Source: Bacillota bacterium (GTDB lineage: Bacteria; Bacillota; Clostridia; Christensenellales; SZUA-584). From it: DNA of 64,000 bases. The translations under genes and the position numbers were made by a program. How positions within the stretch are numbered: the first letter of the stretch is position 1; each line of letters starts with the position of its first letter. Under the pieces are notes generated by a model, which did not search any database, had not been told where the DNA came from, and was given only the letters and a program-made list of their open reading frames with translations. Below are positions 46,875 to 55,845 of the stretch, piece by piece. The stretch spans positions 1 through 64,000 of the forward strand of contig JAEWTW010000043.1 of the NCBI GenBank assembly GCA_023397655.1. The letters are read 5' to 3'.

Positions 46875-47588
46875 CTATACCAGCTGCTCGCCTTTATGAT
46901 GGACGGCCAGCACCTTTGTACTACTGTTCTGCATCTTTATATGGTAGCTTTCCGTGTCCTCAAAATCAACAAAATGAATCGGTATAAAAACCTGTGGTTT
47001 CATCACCTCGATGAACTGATCGGCTCCCTCATCATAATCGCGCCCCATCCGCTTGTCCACTGGAAAAAAAGCATAGTCGATATGCTGCACCTCGTGCCGC
47101 AGGAAACGCAGCTCCCGGTCATAGAACTTTTCCATCACACGCGTGTATTTTTCGTTTCCATCGTCCTTCCAGTGCCAGTTGTTAAGGTCGCCCGCATGGA
47201 AGTAGCTCATCCCCTCGCACTCCACGTAAAAGCTGCCGCCCATATCGGTGGAACCGAATTCGCGTACATGAATATAACCGTCGTCATACGTCTCGCCGCG
47301 GCTCAAAAATATGGCGCCATCCGGCGCGTCCCCGGCCGGCACCGTATCGTCCAGTATGTAAGTGACGGGCACGCCCGCCTTGGCCCATTCGAATATGCTG
47401 CGGTCGTAGTGGTCGTGATGGCTGTGCGAAACAAACACAAAAACGCGCTGTGCCGCGCGGATATCTTCCATCCCCACATACCCTTCCGTTATCCTTTTAC
47501 CGGGCATGTCCAAATAATGATCAAATATCAGCAGCGACTGCTCCAGCGCGATGCACACGGCACTGTGATGCAAATAATTGATGCGCAT
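46875..47588 (-). CDS. MBL-fold metallohydrolase
   Basis: A protein of 237 residues; ATG at 47588 is preferred over an upstream codon because the UlaG-like fold starts there (INYLHHSAVCIALEQ). The metal motif is SHSHHDHYD; further ligands are the histidine in YFHAGDLNNWHW and the final HFVDF. The family includes lactonases and phosphodiesterases acting on small molecules. It does not resemble RNase J or beta-CASP enzymes. Substrate unknown. Confidence 0.87.
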   Translation of the reverse strand: MRINYLHHSAVCIALEQSLLIFDHYLDMPGKRITEGYVGMEDIRAAQRVFVFVSHSHHDHYDRSIFEWAKAGVPVTYILDDTVPAGDAPDGAIFLSRGETYDDGYIHVREFGSTDMGGSFYVECEGMSYFHAGDLNNWHWKDDGNEKYTRVMEKFYDRELRFLRHEVQHIDYAFFPVDKRMGRDYDEGADQFIEVMKPQVFIPIHFVDFEDTESYHIKMQNSSTKVLAVHHKGEQLV

Positions 47589-47653
47589 GAAATCTGCCTT
47601 TTCTTCCTTATTTAAAAAGATTGTAACACAGACTTGGAGTGCGCACAACAAGG

Positions 47654-48535
47654 CTATATCTCGCTCTTCTGCCTATACAGGTTACCCAGCGTCACATGTG
47701 TGCCTTTTTGCACCATACCGCCCAGTATATCACGCTCGCTGAGCTCCCCCAGCACGCCCATATCCTTATCCAGCACGGTGACGATGTTGTATTTTCCCGC
47801 CTCGAATTCGCGCATGATGTCTCTCACCGGCTCCGTCTGCATCGCGGCGAATCGGTTGATGTGCATCGTCTTGCGTTTATCCAGCTGCTGCCGCTTGCCG
47901 GTAAAATCACGTATCAGCGTATAGGGTGCACTCTTGAGCTCCTTGACGGCGGCGAGGCACAGGAAAAAGCCCATGATAAAAAAGCTCGCGTTGAGCGCTT
48001 CATGAAACGCCGCCCACACGCCGATCCCCACAATTACTGCCGCGAAGAAAATGCCGCCCGCTGCCATCAGCTTGGTGGCGCGCTTATACCCCATGAACGA
48101 CGCGAACACCGCGCGCATGATACGCCCGCCGTCCAGCGGCAGCGCCGGCAGCATGTTTACCGCCGCCAGCGCCAGGTTGGACGCGATGATCCGATCCTTC
48201 ACAGCGATCTCAAACGCGTACTTATCTATAAAAAAAACGGCGCAGGCCACCGCCATATTTGCCAGAGGTCCCGCCGCCGCCACAATAATCTCTTTCACCC
48301 GCGACACAGCAAAGCACTCCAGCTTTGCCGCACAGCCGAAAGGGAACAGTTCCATCTCCGTCACCGTCATGCCCAGCGCCACCGACACCAACACGTGCGC
48401 CCATTCGTGCACGAGTACGGCAGGGATGTAATAAAGCAGCACGTCGCCCATGCCCAGCGCAAACAGCAGCACGACGGCGGGTATCATCAGCAGGTTGATC
48501 TTCAGTTTGCCGCCAAACAGGCGAACGGATTTCAT
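47654..48535 (-). CDS. M50-family intramembrane metalloprotease (SpoIVFB-like) with CBS domain
   Basis: A protein of 293 residues with about five or six membrane helices. The zinc motif HEWAH is at residues 43-47 and the second motif NMLPALPLDGGR near 150. The C-terminal part (about 225-293) resembles a CBS pair element (EPVRDIMREFEAGKYNIVTVL). In sporulation SpoIVFB cleaves pro-sigma-K and is held inactive by SpoIVFA; the next gene is SpoIVFA-like, which supports this role here. Confidence 0.9.
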   Translation of the reverse strand: MKSVRLFGGKLKINLLMIPAVVLLFALGMGDVLLYYIPAVLVHEWAHVLVSVALGMTVTEMELFPFGCAAKLECFAVSRVKEIIVAAAGPLANMAVACAVFFIDKYAFEIAVKDRIIASNLALAAVNMLPALPLDGGRIMRAVFASFMGYKRATKLMAAGGIFFAAVIVGIGVWAAFHEALNASFFIMGFFLCLAAVKELKSAPYTLIRDFTGKRQQLDKRKTMHINRFAAMQTEPVRDIMREFEAGKYNIVTVLDKDMGVLGELSERDILGGMVQKGTHVTLGNLYRQKSEI

Positions 48536-48540
48536 AAGAG

Positions 48541-49290
48541 CTATTGCAGATCTCCTGTTATCTCCTGCTGTACATATGCCAGCGGGTCCACATACTCCTC
48601 ACCATCAAGCATCTCCAGATATAGATAGCTCCCCGAAACCGCGCCCATTGGCTGACCGGGCACCACGATATCGTCCACCTGCACAGCAGGCTCTATGTTA
48701 TGGTAAACAAGCGTCTCTCCGGTGTCCAGCACCAGCTCAACATAACCCATGCTGCCCACTTCGCCCACCGCGGTCACCGTTCCTTTGGCGATGCATGATA
48801 CGTCGCCCTTTGCCTCGATGCGTACGCCCTTTGAACCGTCCTCACCAAATGCTGTCACCACCCTGCCATCCGCCGGATAAACTGCCAGTGCTCCCGGCTG
48901 CGCGCTGAAAACGGCCTCCGACTCATCCAGCGTCTGCACAAACTTAAGCCGCCCGATATCCTTATCGATGTCAAACTCATGGTTGACGACCTGGTCCATC
49001 GTATCCGTGATATTCTGTGCCCCCGGTGTATCGATGCTGCTGACCACCAGCAGCACAATGGCGAGCCCTGCGCATATGCCTGTCTTTATCAGCAGCTTTC
49101 TGTATGCCGGGTCCACATCGTTTTCAGACGCTGCGCGGCGCTGTTTTGCACGGGTGGAAACGCCGGCTCGCCGCATTACATCCGTTGCCCTGTCCCGCCA
49201 TGATTCCTTTCTTTGTTCCGCGTACGTATATCCCCCCGAATATGTGGTGAACCCTTCCGTCTCCAGCTTTGGCAGGCTATCCTTATCCAT
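48541..49290 (-). CDS. SpoIVFA-like protein with degenerate M23 domain
   Basis: A protein of 249 residues; ATG at 49290 has GGAGG nine bases upstream. One membrane helix (about 72-90, TGICAGLAIVLLVVSS) separates a basic N-terminal part from an outer M23/LytM-type domain (GYVELVLDTGETLVYHN, then GSYLYLEMLDGEEYVDP). The catalytic HxH of active M23 peptidases is replaced by YLYLE, as expected for regulators such as SpoIVFA. It lies five bases upstream of the SpoIVFB-like protease on the same strand. Confidence 0.85.
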   Translation of the reverse strand: MDKDSLPKLETEGFTTYSGGYTYAEQRKESWRDRATDVMRRAGVSTRAKQRRAASENDVDPAYRKLLIKTGICAGLAIVLLVVSSIDTPGAQNITDTMDQVVNHEFDIDKDIGRLKFVQTLDESEAVFSAQPGALAVYPADGRVVTAFGEDGSKGVRIEAKGDVSCIAKGTVTAVGEVGSMGYVELVLDTGETLVYHNIEPAVQVDDIVVPGQPMGAVSGSYLYLEMLDGEEYVDPLAYVQQEITGDLQ

Positions 49291-49483
49291 TGACATCCGC
49301 CTCCATCTTATTTTGATTGTTTCGGTCCTATATTTATATGGCGAAAATGAGCGAATCATTCTATTGTCCACGCACCATGTCGCGCATTTGCGCATATCCT
49401 ATATCTTTTTGTCTGATATCCGCGCAGCTGTGGGCTAAAGACATGGACCCCTCAATTCGTATGCCATGCGAATAATTACAGGC

Positions 49484-49511
49484 TTGCAAATCCGGCCATT
49501 AAGGCTATAAT
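49484..49511 (+). promoter_or_regulatory. Predicted promoter of the NlpC/P60 gene
   Basis: TTGCAA at 49484-49489 and a perfect TATAAT at 49506-49511 with a 16-base spacer. Confidence 0.68.
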
Positions 49512-49568
49512 AATGTTAAAGATTTCAATTGTGTTACGGATGTTAACATTCACATCGGAAAGGATGCC

Positions 49569-50972
49569 ATGAAAGCAGTGTTGATCCGCATATTGCGGCC
49601 CGTTGTGAAAGCCTTTTATAAGCTGAAGAAAAAAATCAGGCGGTTTGTGATCAGCTTCCACCGCGGAACGGCTTCATCGAATCGCACAGGGCAGCGGCCC
49701 GTCCATGCACCCCGCGTTAGTCGGGCCATTTCGGACAATAAACCGGCTGCTTCTCCGCGCTCGATCCCGTCGGCAGGCTTCGGCATCATGCGCTGGTGGA
49801 AGGGCTGGCGGAAAAGCTGGCCCATCGTTGCGGGCGCAGGCACAGCGGTCGTCATCGCCGTCGTTGTGCTTTTACTCGTGCTGCCACAGCCCGTTACCGG
49901 CGGCAGTCCCGGCGAAGCCTATGCGGCTTTGGCAGGCGCCGTCGTTACGCAAACGCCCATTGCTACCGTGACCACGCCCGCCGTGTCGGAGACGGACAAG
50001 CCCGTTTCCACGCCTGTCCCCACCGAAGACGCTTCATCCACGCCCGTTCCCACCACTGCGCCGGAAGAAGAAACCCCACTGCAGCCAGGCATACACGACC
50101 CGCGCGTGATCGAGCTGCAATCGCGGCTGATGGAACTGGGGTATATGGACAACGATGAGCCGACAGATTACTACGGCGGCGGCACCAAATTTGCGCTGGA
50201 ACTGTTTCAAAGGAAGCACAGCCTCCAGATAGATGGCCTAATCGGCGTTAACACGCAGACGCTGCTCTATTCCGACGACGCCTTGCCATATACCGTCAAG
50301 CTGGGCGACAAGGGCAGCGATGTGAAGGAGATTCAGGAACGCTTAAAGGAACTCAAATATTTTTCGGGTTCCGCCACCGGTGAATTTGGTGACAAAACCG
50401 AAAGCGCTGTGAAGAGCTTCCAAACACGCAACGGCCTCTCCGCCGACGGCAATATCGGTGAACACACACGGGAGATACTGTTCTCGGAAGACGCAAAGGA
50501 AGCCAAAACCAGCAGTTCGGGCGGCAGCAGCGGCGGCAGTTCAGGCGGTAGCAGCGGCGGCAGCAAAACCGGACCCGTCGCCACAGAGGACCCGGACTCG
50601 GGCAAGGCGGACACGCTGATCGAGTTCGCCAAGACGCTGCTGGGCAAGGAATACACGCGCGGCGGCAAGGGACCTAACGAGTTCGACTGCTCCGGTTACG
50701 TCTACTATTGCCTCAACAAATCGGGCGTCAAGAGCATCAAATACATGACGTCCGGCACATGGGCTAAGAGCACGTATCCGCGCATAGACAAGATGGGCAA
50801 CCTCAAGAAAGGGGATATCATCTGCTTTAAAGGTCATGTTGCCCTTTACATGGGAGACGGCAAGATGATCCACGCCTCGTCCAGCGCAGACAAGGTGGTC
50901 ATCAACGACGGCAGCATATTCTCCTCGTCCTGGTGCAAGAGAAACTTCATCTGTGGCCGCCGGGTGCTCTGA
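49569..50972 (+). CDS. NlpC/P60 cell-wall hydrolase with two peptidoglycan-binding domains
   Basis: A protein of 467 residues. A basic cytoplasmic N-terminus (about 1-80) is followed by one membrane helix (about 85-107) and a Pro/Thr-rich linker. Then come two PG_binding_1 domains (VIELQSRLMELGYM near 180; DVKEIQERLKELKYF near 255), a Gly/Ser linker (about 318-335) and the NlpC/P60 domain. Catalytic cysteine is in FDCSGYVYYC and histidine in GHVALYMGDG. It should cut stem peptides of peptidoglycan outside the membrane, perhaps in division or sporulation. It is a type-II membrane protein rather than secreted. Confidence 0.92.
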   Translation: MKAVLIRILRPVVKAFYKLKKKIRRFVISFHRGTASSNRTGQRPVHAPRVSRAISDNKPAASPRSIPSAGFGIMRWWKGWRKSWPIVAGAGTAVVIAVVVLLLVLPQPVTGGSPGEAYAALAGAVVTQTPIATVTTPAVSETDKPVSTPVPTEDASSTPVPTTAPEEETPLQPGIHDPRVIELQSRLMELGYMDNDEPTDYYGGGTKFALELFQRKHSLQIDGLIGVNTQTLLYSDDALPYTVKLGDKGSDVKEIQERLKELKYFSGSATGEFGDKTESAVKSFQTRNGLSADGNIGEHTREILFSEDAKEAKTSSSGGSSGGSSGGSSGGSKTGPVATEDPDSGKADTLIEFAKTLLGKEYTRGGKGPNEFDCSGYVYYCLNKSGVKSIKYMTSGTWAKSTYPRIDKMGNLKKGDIICFKGHVALYMGDGKMIHASSSADKVVINDGSIFSSSWCKRNFICGRRVL

Positions 50973-50982
50973 TAACGGATAC

Positions 50983-51020
50983 AGCTACGCCCCGTTCAAC
51001 TTGTTATGAACGGGGCGTTT
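50983..51020 (+). terminator. Terminator after the NlpC/P60 gene
   Basis: ACGCCCCGTTCA and TGAACGGGGCGT form a 12-bp stem with an eight-base loop, followed by TTTATTTAG. Confidence 0.9.
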
Positions 51021-51054
51021 TATTTAGGCTCTGACCTGTTTTTAAGGTTTTCTG

Positions 51055-51525
51055 TTACTGCTCAAGCTTGCTGCCGCACTTGGAGCAGAAAGCATCACCC
51101 TGCTTAAACGGGGTGCCGCACTGTGTGCAGCGGAAATCTCCCTGCGGCTGCACCGGCTGAGGCTGCGCGGCCTGCGGCGGTGTATAGTTCGGCTGTCCGT
51201 ACATCGGAGCTGGTCCCGGTTGTCCGTACGGCGGAACCGGTCCCGGCTGCCCGTAAGGCGCGGCACCCGGATAGGCCGGCGGCGGCTGCGGCGGGTAGTA
51301 ACCCTGCTGCACGTACTTGGGCGAACCCGGCTTCGGGTCCAGACACAGAATAACAATCAGGGCGATCAGGAAAAAGAAGAATCCCAGCGCCCAGAACCCT
51401 CCATAGCTATAACCCTTGTTTCTCGCAATGGTCGCGGGAATGAACGCCAAGCCTACCGCAGCGCCAATGGATAATACTACCATTATCCAAGCCGCGGCAC
51501 CAATACCATAACCATAATAATCCAT
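51055..51525 (-). CDS. Two-helix membrane protein with Pro-rich linker and C-terminal zinc ribbon
   Basis: A protein of 156 residues. Two membrane helices (about 10-32 and 40-62, with the loop ARNKGYSYGGFW between them) are followed by a Pro/Gln/Gly/Tyr-rich stretch with PYGQPGP repeats and a zinc ribbon CTQCG...CSKCG. The function is unknown. A paralogue lies 0.2 kb upstream. Similar short membrane proteins with a zinc ribbon are common in Clostridia and may scaffold or sense at the membrane. Confidence 0.8.
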   Translation of the reverse strand: MDYYGYGIGAAAWIMVVLSIGAAVGLAFIPATIARNKGYSYGGFWALGFFFFLIALIVILCLDPKPGSPKYVQQGYYPPQPPPAYPGAAPYGQPGPVPPYGQPGPAPMYGQPNYTPPQAAQPQPVQPQGDFRCTQCGTPFKQGDAFCSKCGSKLEQ

Positions 51526-51703
51526 CTTATATAATTCCTCCTCTATTTTTTTATATTATAACATCCAATACAACCGCTATAAATAGCACACAGAAGAAGC
51601 TTAACTGCTATTTATAAGGTTACCGTTATCAAAATCTCGCTTAACCAAGTGGTTATTGCACCCTTCAGTATTTTCGAGTTGTCCCTTTTCAGCGCTACCG
51701 TCC

Positions 51704-52099
51704 TTACTGCTGCCCTCCAGATTGGTCGTTCGGCGGACCGTAGCTCTGTCCATACGGGGGAGCACCAGACCCTGGTGGCGGTTGTGGCGGGTAATACTGC
51801 TGGTTGGCTCCCGGCGGCGGCGGGTATTGGTACTGTTGATTGGCTCCCGGTGGCGGATATTGATACTGCTGATTAGCTCCCGACGGCGGCGGATAGTAAT
51901 TCTGCTGATAGGCTGATTCATATTTATCTCTTAAGCAAAGCGCCACAATCAAAGCAATCAGAAACAAAAAGAATCCAAATACCCAGAATCCTCCATAACT
52001 GTAGCCTTTCCGTTTGGCGATCGAAGCCGGAATAAATGCCAACCCGACAGCAACCAACAGGCCTAATATTGTCCCCACTGGGTTTGCACTGTAATACAT
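51704..52099 (-). CDS. Paralogue of the preceding membrane protein, lacking the zinc ribbon
   Basis: A protein of 131 residues sharing the two helices and the loop AKRKGYSYGGFW with the downstream gene (VGLAFIPASIAKRKGYSYGG against VGLAFIPATIARNKGYSYGG). It then has an Asn/Gln/Tyr/Pro-rich tail with GANQQYQYPPP repeats and ends at QSGGQQ without any cysteine pair. Loss of the ribbon, or its gain in the other copy, followed a tandem duplication. Confidence 0.78.
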   Translation of the reverse strand: MYYSANPVGTILGLLVAVGLAFIPASIAKRKGYSYGGFWVFGFFLFLIALIVALCLRDKYESAYQQNYYPPPSGANQQYQYPPPGANQQYQYPPPPGANQQYYPPQPPPGSGAPPYGQSYGPPNDQSGGQQ

Positions 52100-52180
52100 C
52101 CCAAATACCCTCCCTGTGTGTGTTTTGTATATTATAACACCATATTGCAGACAATGGTAATATCGTTTATTAAACTTTGA

Positions 52181-52215
52181 AAAAATGCCCGGTTCAATGA
52201 CGCTGAACCGGGCAT
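52181..52215 (-). terminator. proS terminator
   Basis: On the minus strand ATGCCCGGTTCA pairs with TGAACCGGGCAT, followed by TTTTTT. Confidence 0.92.
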
Positions 52216-52244
52216 TAATATATTATCTTATATTCTTTCGGCAA

Positions 52245-53963
52245 TCAGCCAAACCTTTTCACGTCCGCCTGCTTGACCGCTTCCACGACGCGCCCTACCG
52301 CCTCGTCCGCAGTCAGCTCCTCCGCCTTTTCAGCTTGGCGTTGCTTGTATTCCACCACGCCATCTGCCGCGCGCCGCCCCACGTTGATGCGGTGCGGTAT
52401 GCCGATGAGGTCGGCATCCTTGAACTTCACGCCCGCACGCTCGTCGCGGTCGTCTATCAGCGTCTCAATTCCAGCTGCATTCAGCTTGGCGTAGATCTCT
52501 TCCGCCAGCGCCATCTGCGCCTCGTTTGCGGCAGATACCGGCACCACGATCGCGCTGTAAGGCGCCACGCTGTCCGGCCAGATGATGCCGTCAGCATCGT
52601 GGGACTGCTCGATGATCGCCTGCATCGTGCGGTTGAGGCCGATGCCGTAGCTGCCCATCACACAGGGCTTCTGCTGCGCGTTCTGGTCCAGATACATGCA
52701 GTCCATCGCGACGCTGTATTTGGTGCCGAGCTTGAATATGTGACCCACCTCGATAGCGTTTTCAATGGATACTGTCGCTCCGCACTCGGGGCACGGGTCC
52801 CCCGTCACCACCGTACGGATATCCGCCACGTCGCCCGCTGTGAAATCGCGCCCGTAGTTCACGTTTTTGTAATGATAATCCGACTCGTTTGCGCCGATCA
52901 GGAAGTTTTCCATGCCGAGAATCTCATAGTCAGCGACGATGCGGTCAGCCTTGAGACCCACCGGCCCGGCAAAGCCCACGCGCGCGTTCGTTGCAGCCAT
53001 GACCTCCTCCGGTCCGGCCATTTCGAGGCTGGTGCACCGCAGGAAGTTTTTCAGCTTGGTCTCATTGAGCTCGCGGTCGCCGCGGACCATCGCGGCCACA
53101 ATTCTCCCGTCCGCAACATAAAGCAGCGTCTTGGCAAACCGTTCCGGCCCGAAGCCGAAAAAGCCCACCAGTTCCTCGATCGTTCCGGCGTTCGGGGTAT
53201 GCACCTTCTCTATCGCCTGCTGCGGCCCGGCGTACGGTTCCACTTTCGGTGTGGGTGCCAGCTCCGAGTTGGCGGAATAGCCACACTTGGCGCACAGGGC
53301 AATCTTGTCGTCGCCAATGGGAGACTTGACCATAAACTCCTGCGAGCCGGAGCCACCCATCGCGCCATTATCAGCGTGCACCACCACGTAACGAAGCCCG
53401 CACCGGTCGAACACCTTGCAATAGGCGTCATGCATCTTCTGATATGATTCGTCCAGCCCCGCATCGTCCACATCGAACGAGTAAGCGTCTTTCATCACGA
53501 ACTCGCGGCTGCGGATCATTCCGAAGCGCGGCCGACGCTCGTCGCGGTACTTGTTCTGTATCTGATAAATCGTTTTGGGCATCGCCTTATACGACTGCAT
53601 CTCCTGCTTCAAGAGATATGCGAATATCTCCTCGTGCGTCGGCCCCAGGCAAAAGTCGCGGCCGTTGCGGTCCTTAAACTTGATCATTTCGGTGCCATAG
53701 ATATCCCACCGGCCCGACTGCTGGTAATACTCCGCCGGCAAAAACGCGGACATGATGAGCTCCTGCGCGCCCGCCGCGTCCATCTCCTCGCGGATGATGT
53801 TCTCTATCTTCTTGAAAACCCGGAACCCGAGCGGCATCAGCGCGTACACGCCCGCCGCCAGACGGCGTATCATACCCGCTTTTAAGAGCAATACATGGCT
53901 TTCCGCTTCGGCCTCCGAGGGCGCTTCTCTCTGCGTCGAGAAAAGCATTTGTGTCATTCTCAT
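52245..53963 (-). CDS. proS: Prolyl-tRNA synthetase (bacterial type with INS domain)
   Basis: A protein of 572 residues; ATG at 53963 has GAAGGAGC ten bases upstream. It has class II motifs: GFRVFKKIENIIREEMDAAG (motif 1), TIYQIQNKYRDERRPRFGMIR-type motif 2 and GSYGIGLNRTMQ (motif 3). The editing (INS/YbaK) domain lies between, about 225-400, with a zinc-type CAKCGYSAN and CPECGA. The anticodon-binding domain closes the protein (VPVSAANEAQMALAEEIY). It charges tRNA-Pro in the cytoplasm. Confidence 0.96.
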   Translation of the reverse strand: MRMTQMLFSTQREAPSEAEAESHVLLLKAGMIRRLAAGVYALMPLGFRVFKKIENIIREEMDAAGAQELIMSAFLPAEYYQQSGRWDIYGTEMIKFKDRNGRDFCLGPTHEEIFAYLLKQEMQSYKAMPKTIYQIQNKYRDERRPRFGMIRSREFVMKDAYSFDVDDAGLDESYQKMHDAYCKVFDRCGLRYVVVHADNGAMGGSGSQEFMVKSPIGDDKIALCAKCGYSANSELAPTPKVEPYAGPQQAIEKVHTPNAGTIEELVGFFGFGPERFAKTLLYVADGRIVAAMVRGDRELNETKLKNFLRCTSLEMAGPEEVMAATNARVGFAGPVGLKADRIVADYEILGMENFLIGANESDYHYKNVNYGRDFTAGDVADIRTVVTGDPCPECGATVSIENAIEVGHIFKLGTKYSVAMDCMYLDQNAQQKPCVMGSYGIGLNRTMQAIIEQSHDADGIIWPDSVAPYSAIVVPVSAANEAQMALAEEIYAKLNAAGIETLIDDRDERAGVKFKDADLIGIPHRINVGRRAADGVVEYKQRQAEKAEELTADEAVGRVVEAVKQADVKRFG

Positions 53964-54055
53964 AAACAAAAAAGCTCCTTCAAACTCATATACCCGCAAA
54001 GTATATCATAATTGAAGAAGCTGTTCAATAAAGTTTAAACGGTTTTGGCCGCTTG

Positions 54056-54835
54056 CTATCTGCCCATCACGGGCAGTATAAACGTCTGCCCTCCCTCAGA
54101 CAGTACGTGGATTTTCGTGTCGTACACCGTCTCCAGCGTTTCACGCGCCAGCACATCTTTGGGCTCCCCCTCCGCGTACAGTGCGCCATCCTTCATCAGC
54201 ACGATCTGGTCGCAGTAGGACATCGCAAGGTTCATGTCGTGCAGCACGCACACCACGGAAATGCCGCGTTCCGCGGCCAGCCGCTTCACCGTGCTCATAA
54301 TGTGCACCTGATGCCGGATATCGAGGCCCGTCACCGGCTCGTCCAACAGCATGATGTCCGCCTGCTGAGTGAGAGCGCGCGCCAGTATCATCATCTGCCA
54401 CTCGCCGCCCGACAGCTCCGTCACCAGCCGGTCCTTCAGATGCGTAATACCCGCTTCCTCCAGCGCCTTTGCCGCCATCGCGTAGTCCTCTTTTGTCTCG
54501 CTGCGCCATCGGCGCATGTGCGGGTTGCGCCCGGTCAGCACGATATCGCCCACGGTAAACTCGTATTCCAGAGCCGAGTGCTGCTGCACCAGCGCCATAC
54601 GCCGCGCCGTCTCGCGCGCGGACAGCTTCGTCACGTCCTGCCCGCCGATGTGCACGCTGCCTCCATCCGGCTTGATATAACCGGAGATGCATTTCAACAG
54701 CGTGGTCTTGCCCGAGCCGTTGGGGCCGATGATGCCGCAGAACCGTCCCGCGGGGATATCAAAGCTCACGTCCTGCAGCGCGTAACGCGGTGTCGCGTAT
54801 GAATATGTCACGTTGCGGATGGATATCTCGCTCAT
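54056..54835 (-). CDS. btuD: ABC transporter ATP-binding protein, cobalamin/Fe-siderophore type
   Basis: A protein of 259 residues. Walker A is GPNGSGKTTLL, the signature is ELSGGEWQMMILARAL and Walker B is IMLLDEPVTGLD, with the H-loop in VCVLHDMN. It powers the FecCD-type permease encoded immediately upstream, whose stop its ATG overlaps (ATGA). A cobalamin riboswitch controls the operon, so vitamin B12 or a corrinoid precursor is the probable substrate. A longer open frame upstream is only overlap with the permease gene. Confidence 0.92.
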   Translation of the reverse strand: MSEISIRNVTYSYATPRYALQDVSFDIPAGRFCGIIGPNGSGKTTLLKCISGYIKPDGGSVHIGGQDVTKLSARETARRMALVQQHSALEYEFTVGDIVLTGRNPHMRRWRSETKEDYAMAAKALEEAGITHLKDRLVTELSGGEWQMMILARALTQQADIMLLDEPVTGLDIRHQVHIMSTVKRLAAERGISVVCVLHDMNLAMSYCDQIVLMKDGALYAEGEPKDVLARETLETVYDTKIHVLSEGGQTFILPVMGR

Positions 54836-55845
54836 TTTTGCACCCGCCTTCCCCGACGCAGTAAAAACAGAAAGAACGGTACGCCGATGATCGCGGTGAT
54901 CACGCCGACGGGTATCTCCTGATTGGACAGCACTAATCGCGACAGCGTATCCGCTATCAACAGGAATATGCCGCCGCCGAAGAACGACACCGGCAGCAGC
55001 ACGCGGTGATCCGGTCCCAGCATCAGCCGCAAAATGTGCGGAACAATGAGTCCCACGAAGCCGACGATACCGCAAACCGACACCGCCGCCGATGCGGCTA
55101 CCGTGGTCAGTACGATCAGATTGCGCCGCACACGCCCTGCGTCCACGCCCAGGTGCCTTGCGGCTTCGTCGCCCTGCAGCATGATGTTGAGGTCCCGCGC
55201 GTGGAACATACACAGCACAGCAGCAATCAGCATCGCGGGCACGGCAATCGTCACCTTGTCCCAAGACGCGGACGAGAAGCTGCCCATCGTCCACATCACG
55301 ATATGCTCCATCTTGTCGCGGAACAGTATCATGAAGCAGTACACCAACGCCGTGCTGAGTGTGCTTATCGCAATGCCGGAAAGCAACAGCGAAAATGTGG
55401 ACACCTTGCCGTTCGTTGCCGCAAGACGGTAAACCGCCGTAACAGCCAGCAGCGCGCCCACAAAAGCGAACAGGCTCACCGCTCCGAACCCCAGAAACGC
55501 CAGCGACGCGGAGAACGCCAGCGCGACCGTGGCCCCGAAAGCCGCGCCCGCGCTGACGCCGATCACATACGAATCCGCCATCGGGTTTTTGAACATGCCC
55601 TGCAAACACGCGCCTGCTATAGCCAGCGCACCGCCCGATGCGAACGCCAATATCGCGCGCGGCAGCCGGATGCTGAAGAATATAATCTGCGTACTCTCCT
55701 TGGCCGTGCCGCCAATGAACTTAATCAATTCACCCAGGCTCACGCCTGAGCTGCCAAACAGGAATGCCGAAACCAAAGCGGCAATGCCCAAGGGCAGCAG
55801 CACGGCGATTGTAATATTAAGCTTGCGCGCGCGCGTTTTATCCAT
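54832..55845 (-). CDS. btuC: ABC transporter permease, BtuC/FecCD family
   Basis: A protein of 337 residues with about ten membrane helices. FecCD signatures are IRLPRAILAFASGGALAIAG, QGMFKNPMADSYVIGVSAGA and the C-terminal GLIVPHILRLMLGPDHR with the cytoplasmic coupling helix. Its ATG overlaps the stop of the binding-protein gene (TAATG), and its stop overlaps the ATPase start, so the three genes are tightly coupled. Confidence 0.94.
   Translation of the reverse strand: MDKTRARKLNITIAVLLPLGIAALVSAFLFGSSGVSLGELIKFIGGTAKESTQIIFFSIRLPRAILAFASGGALAIAGACLQGMFKNPMADSYVIGVSAGAAFGATVALAFSASLAFLGFGAVSLFAFVGALLAVTAVYRLAATNGKVSTFSLLLSGIAISTLSTALVYCFMILFRDKMEHIVMWTMGSFSSASWDKVTIAVPAMLIAAVLCMFHARDLNIMLQGDEAARHLGVDAGRVRRNLIVLTTVAASAAVSVCGIVGFVGLIVPHILRLMLGPDHRVLLPVSFFGGGIFLLIADTLSRLVLSNQEIPVGVITAIIGVPFFLFLLRRGRRVQK

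Noticed and set aside
51601..51921. Arg/Thr-rich minus-strand frame under the second membrane paralogue
   Set aside because: It is an out-of-frame reading of the repetitive GANQQYQYPPP coding DNA.
54836..55609. N-terminal extension of the BtuD ATPase frame
   Set aside because: It is antiphase overlap with the permease gene; the ATPase starts at 54835 with the ATGA overlap.
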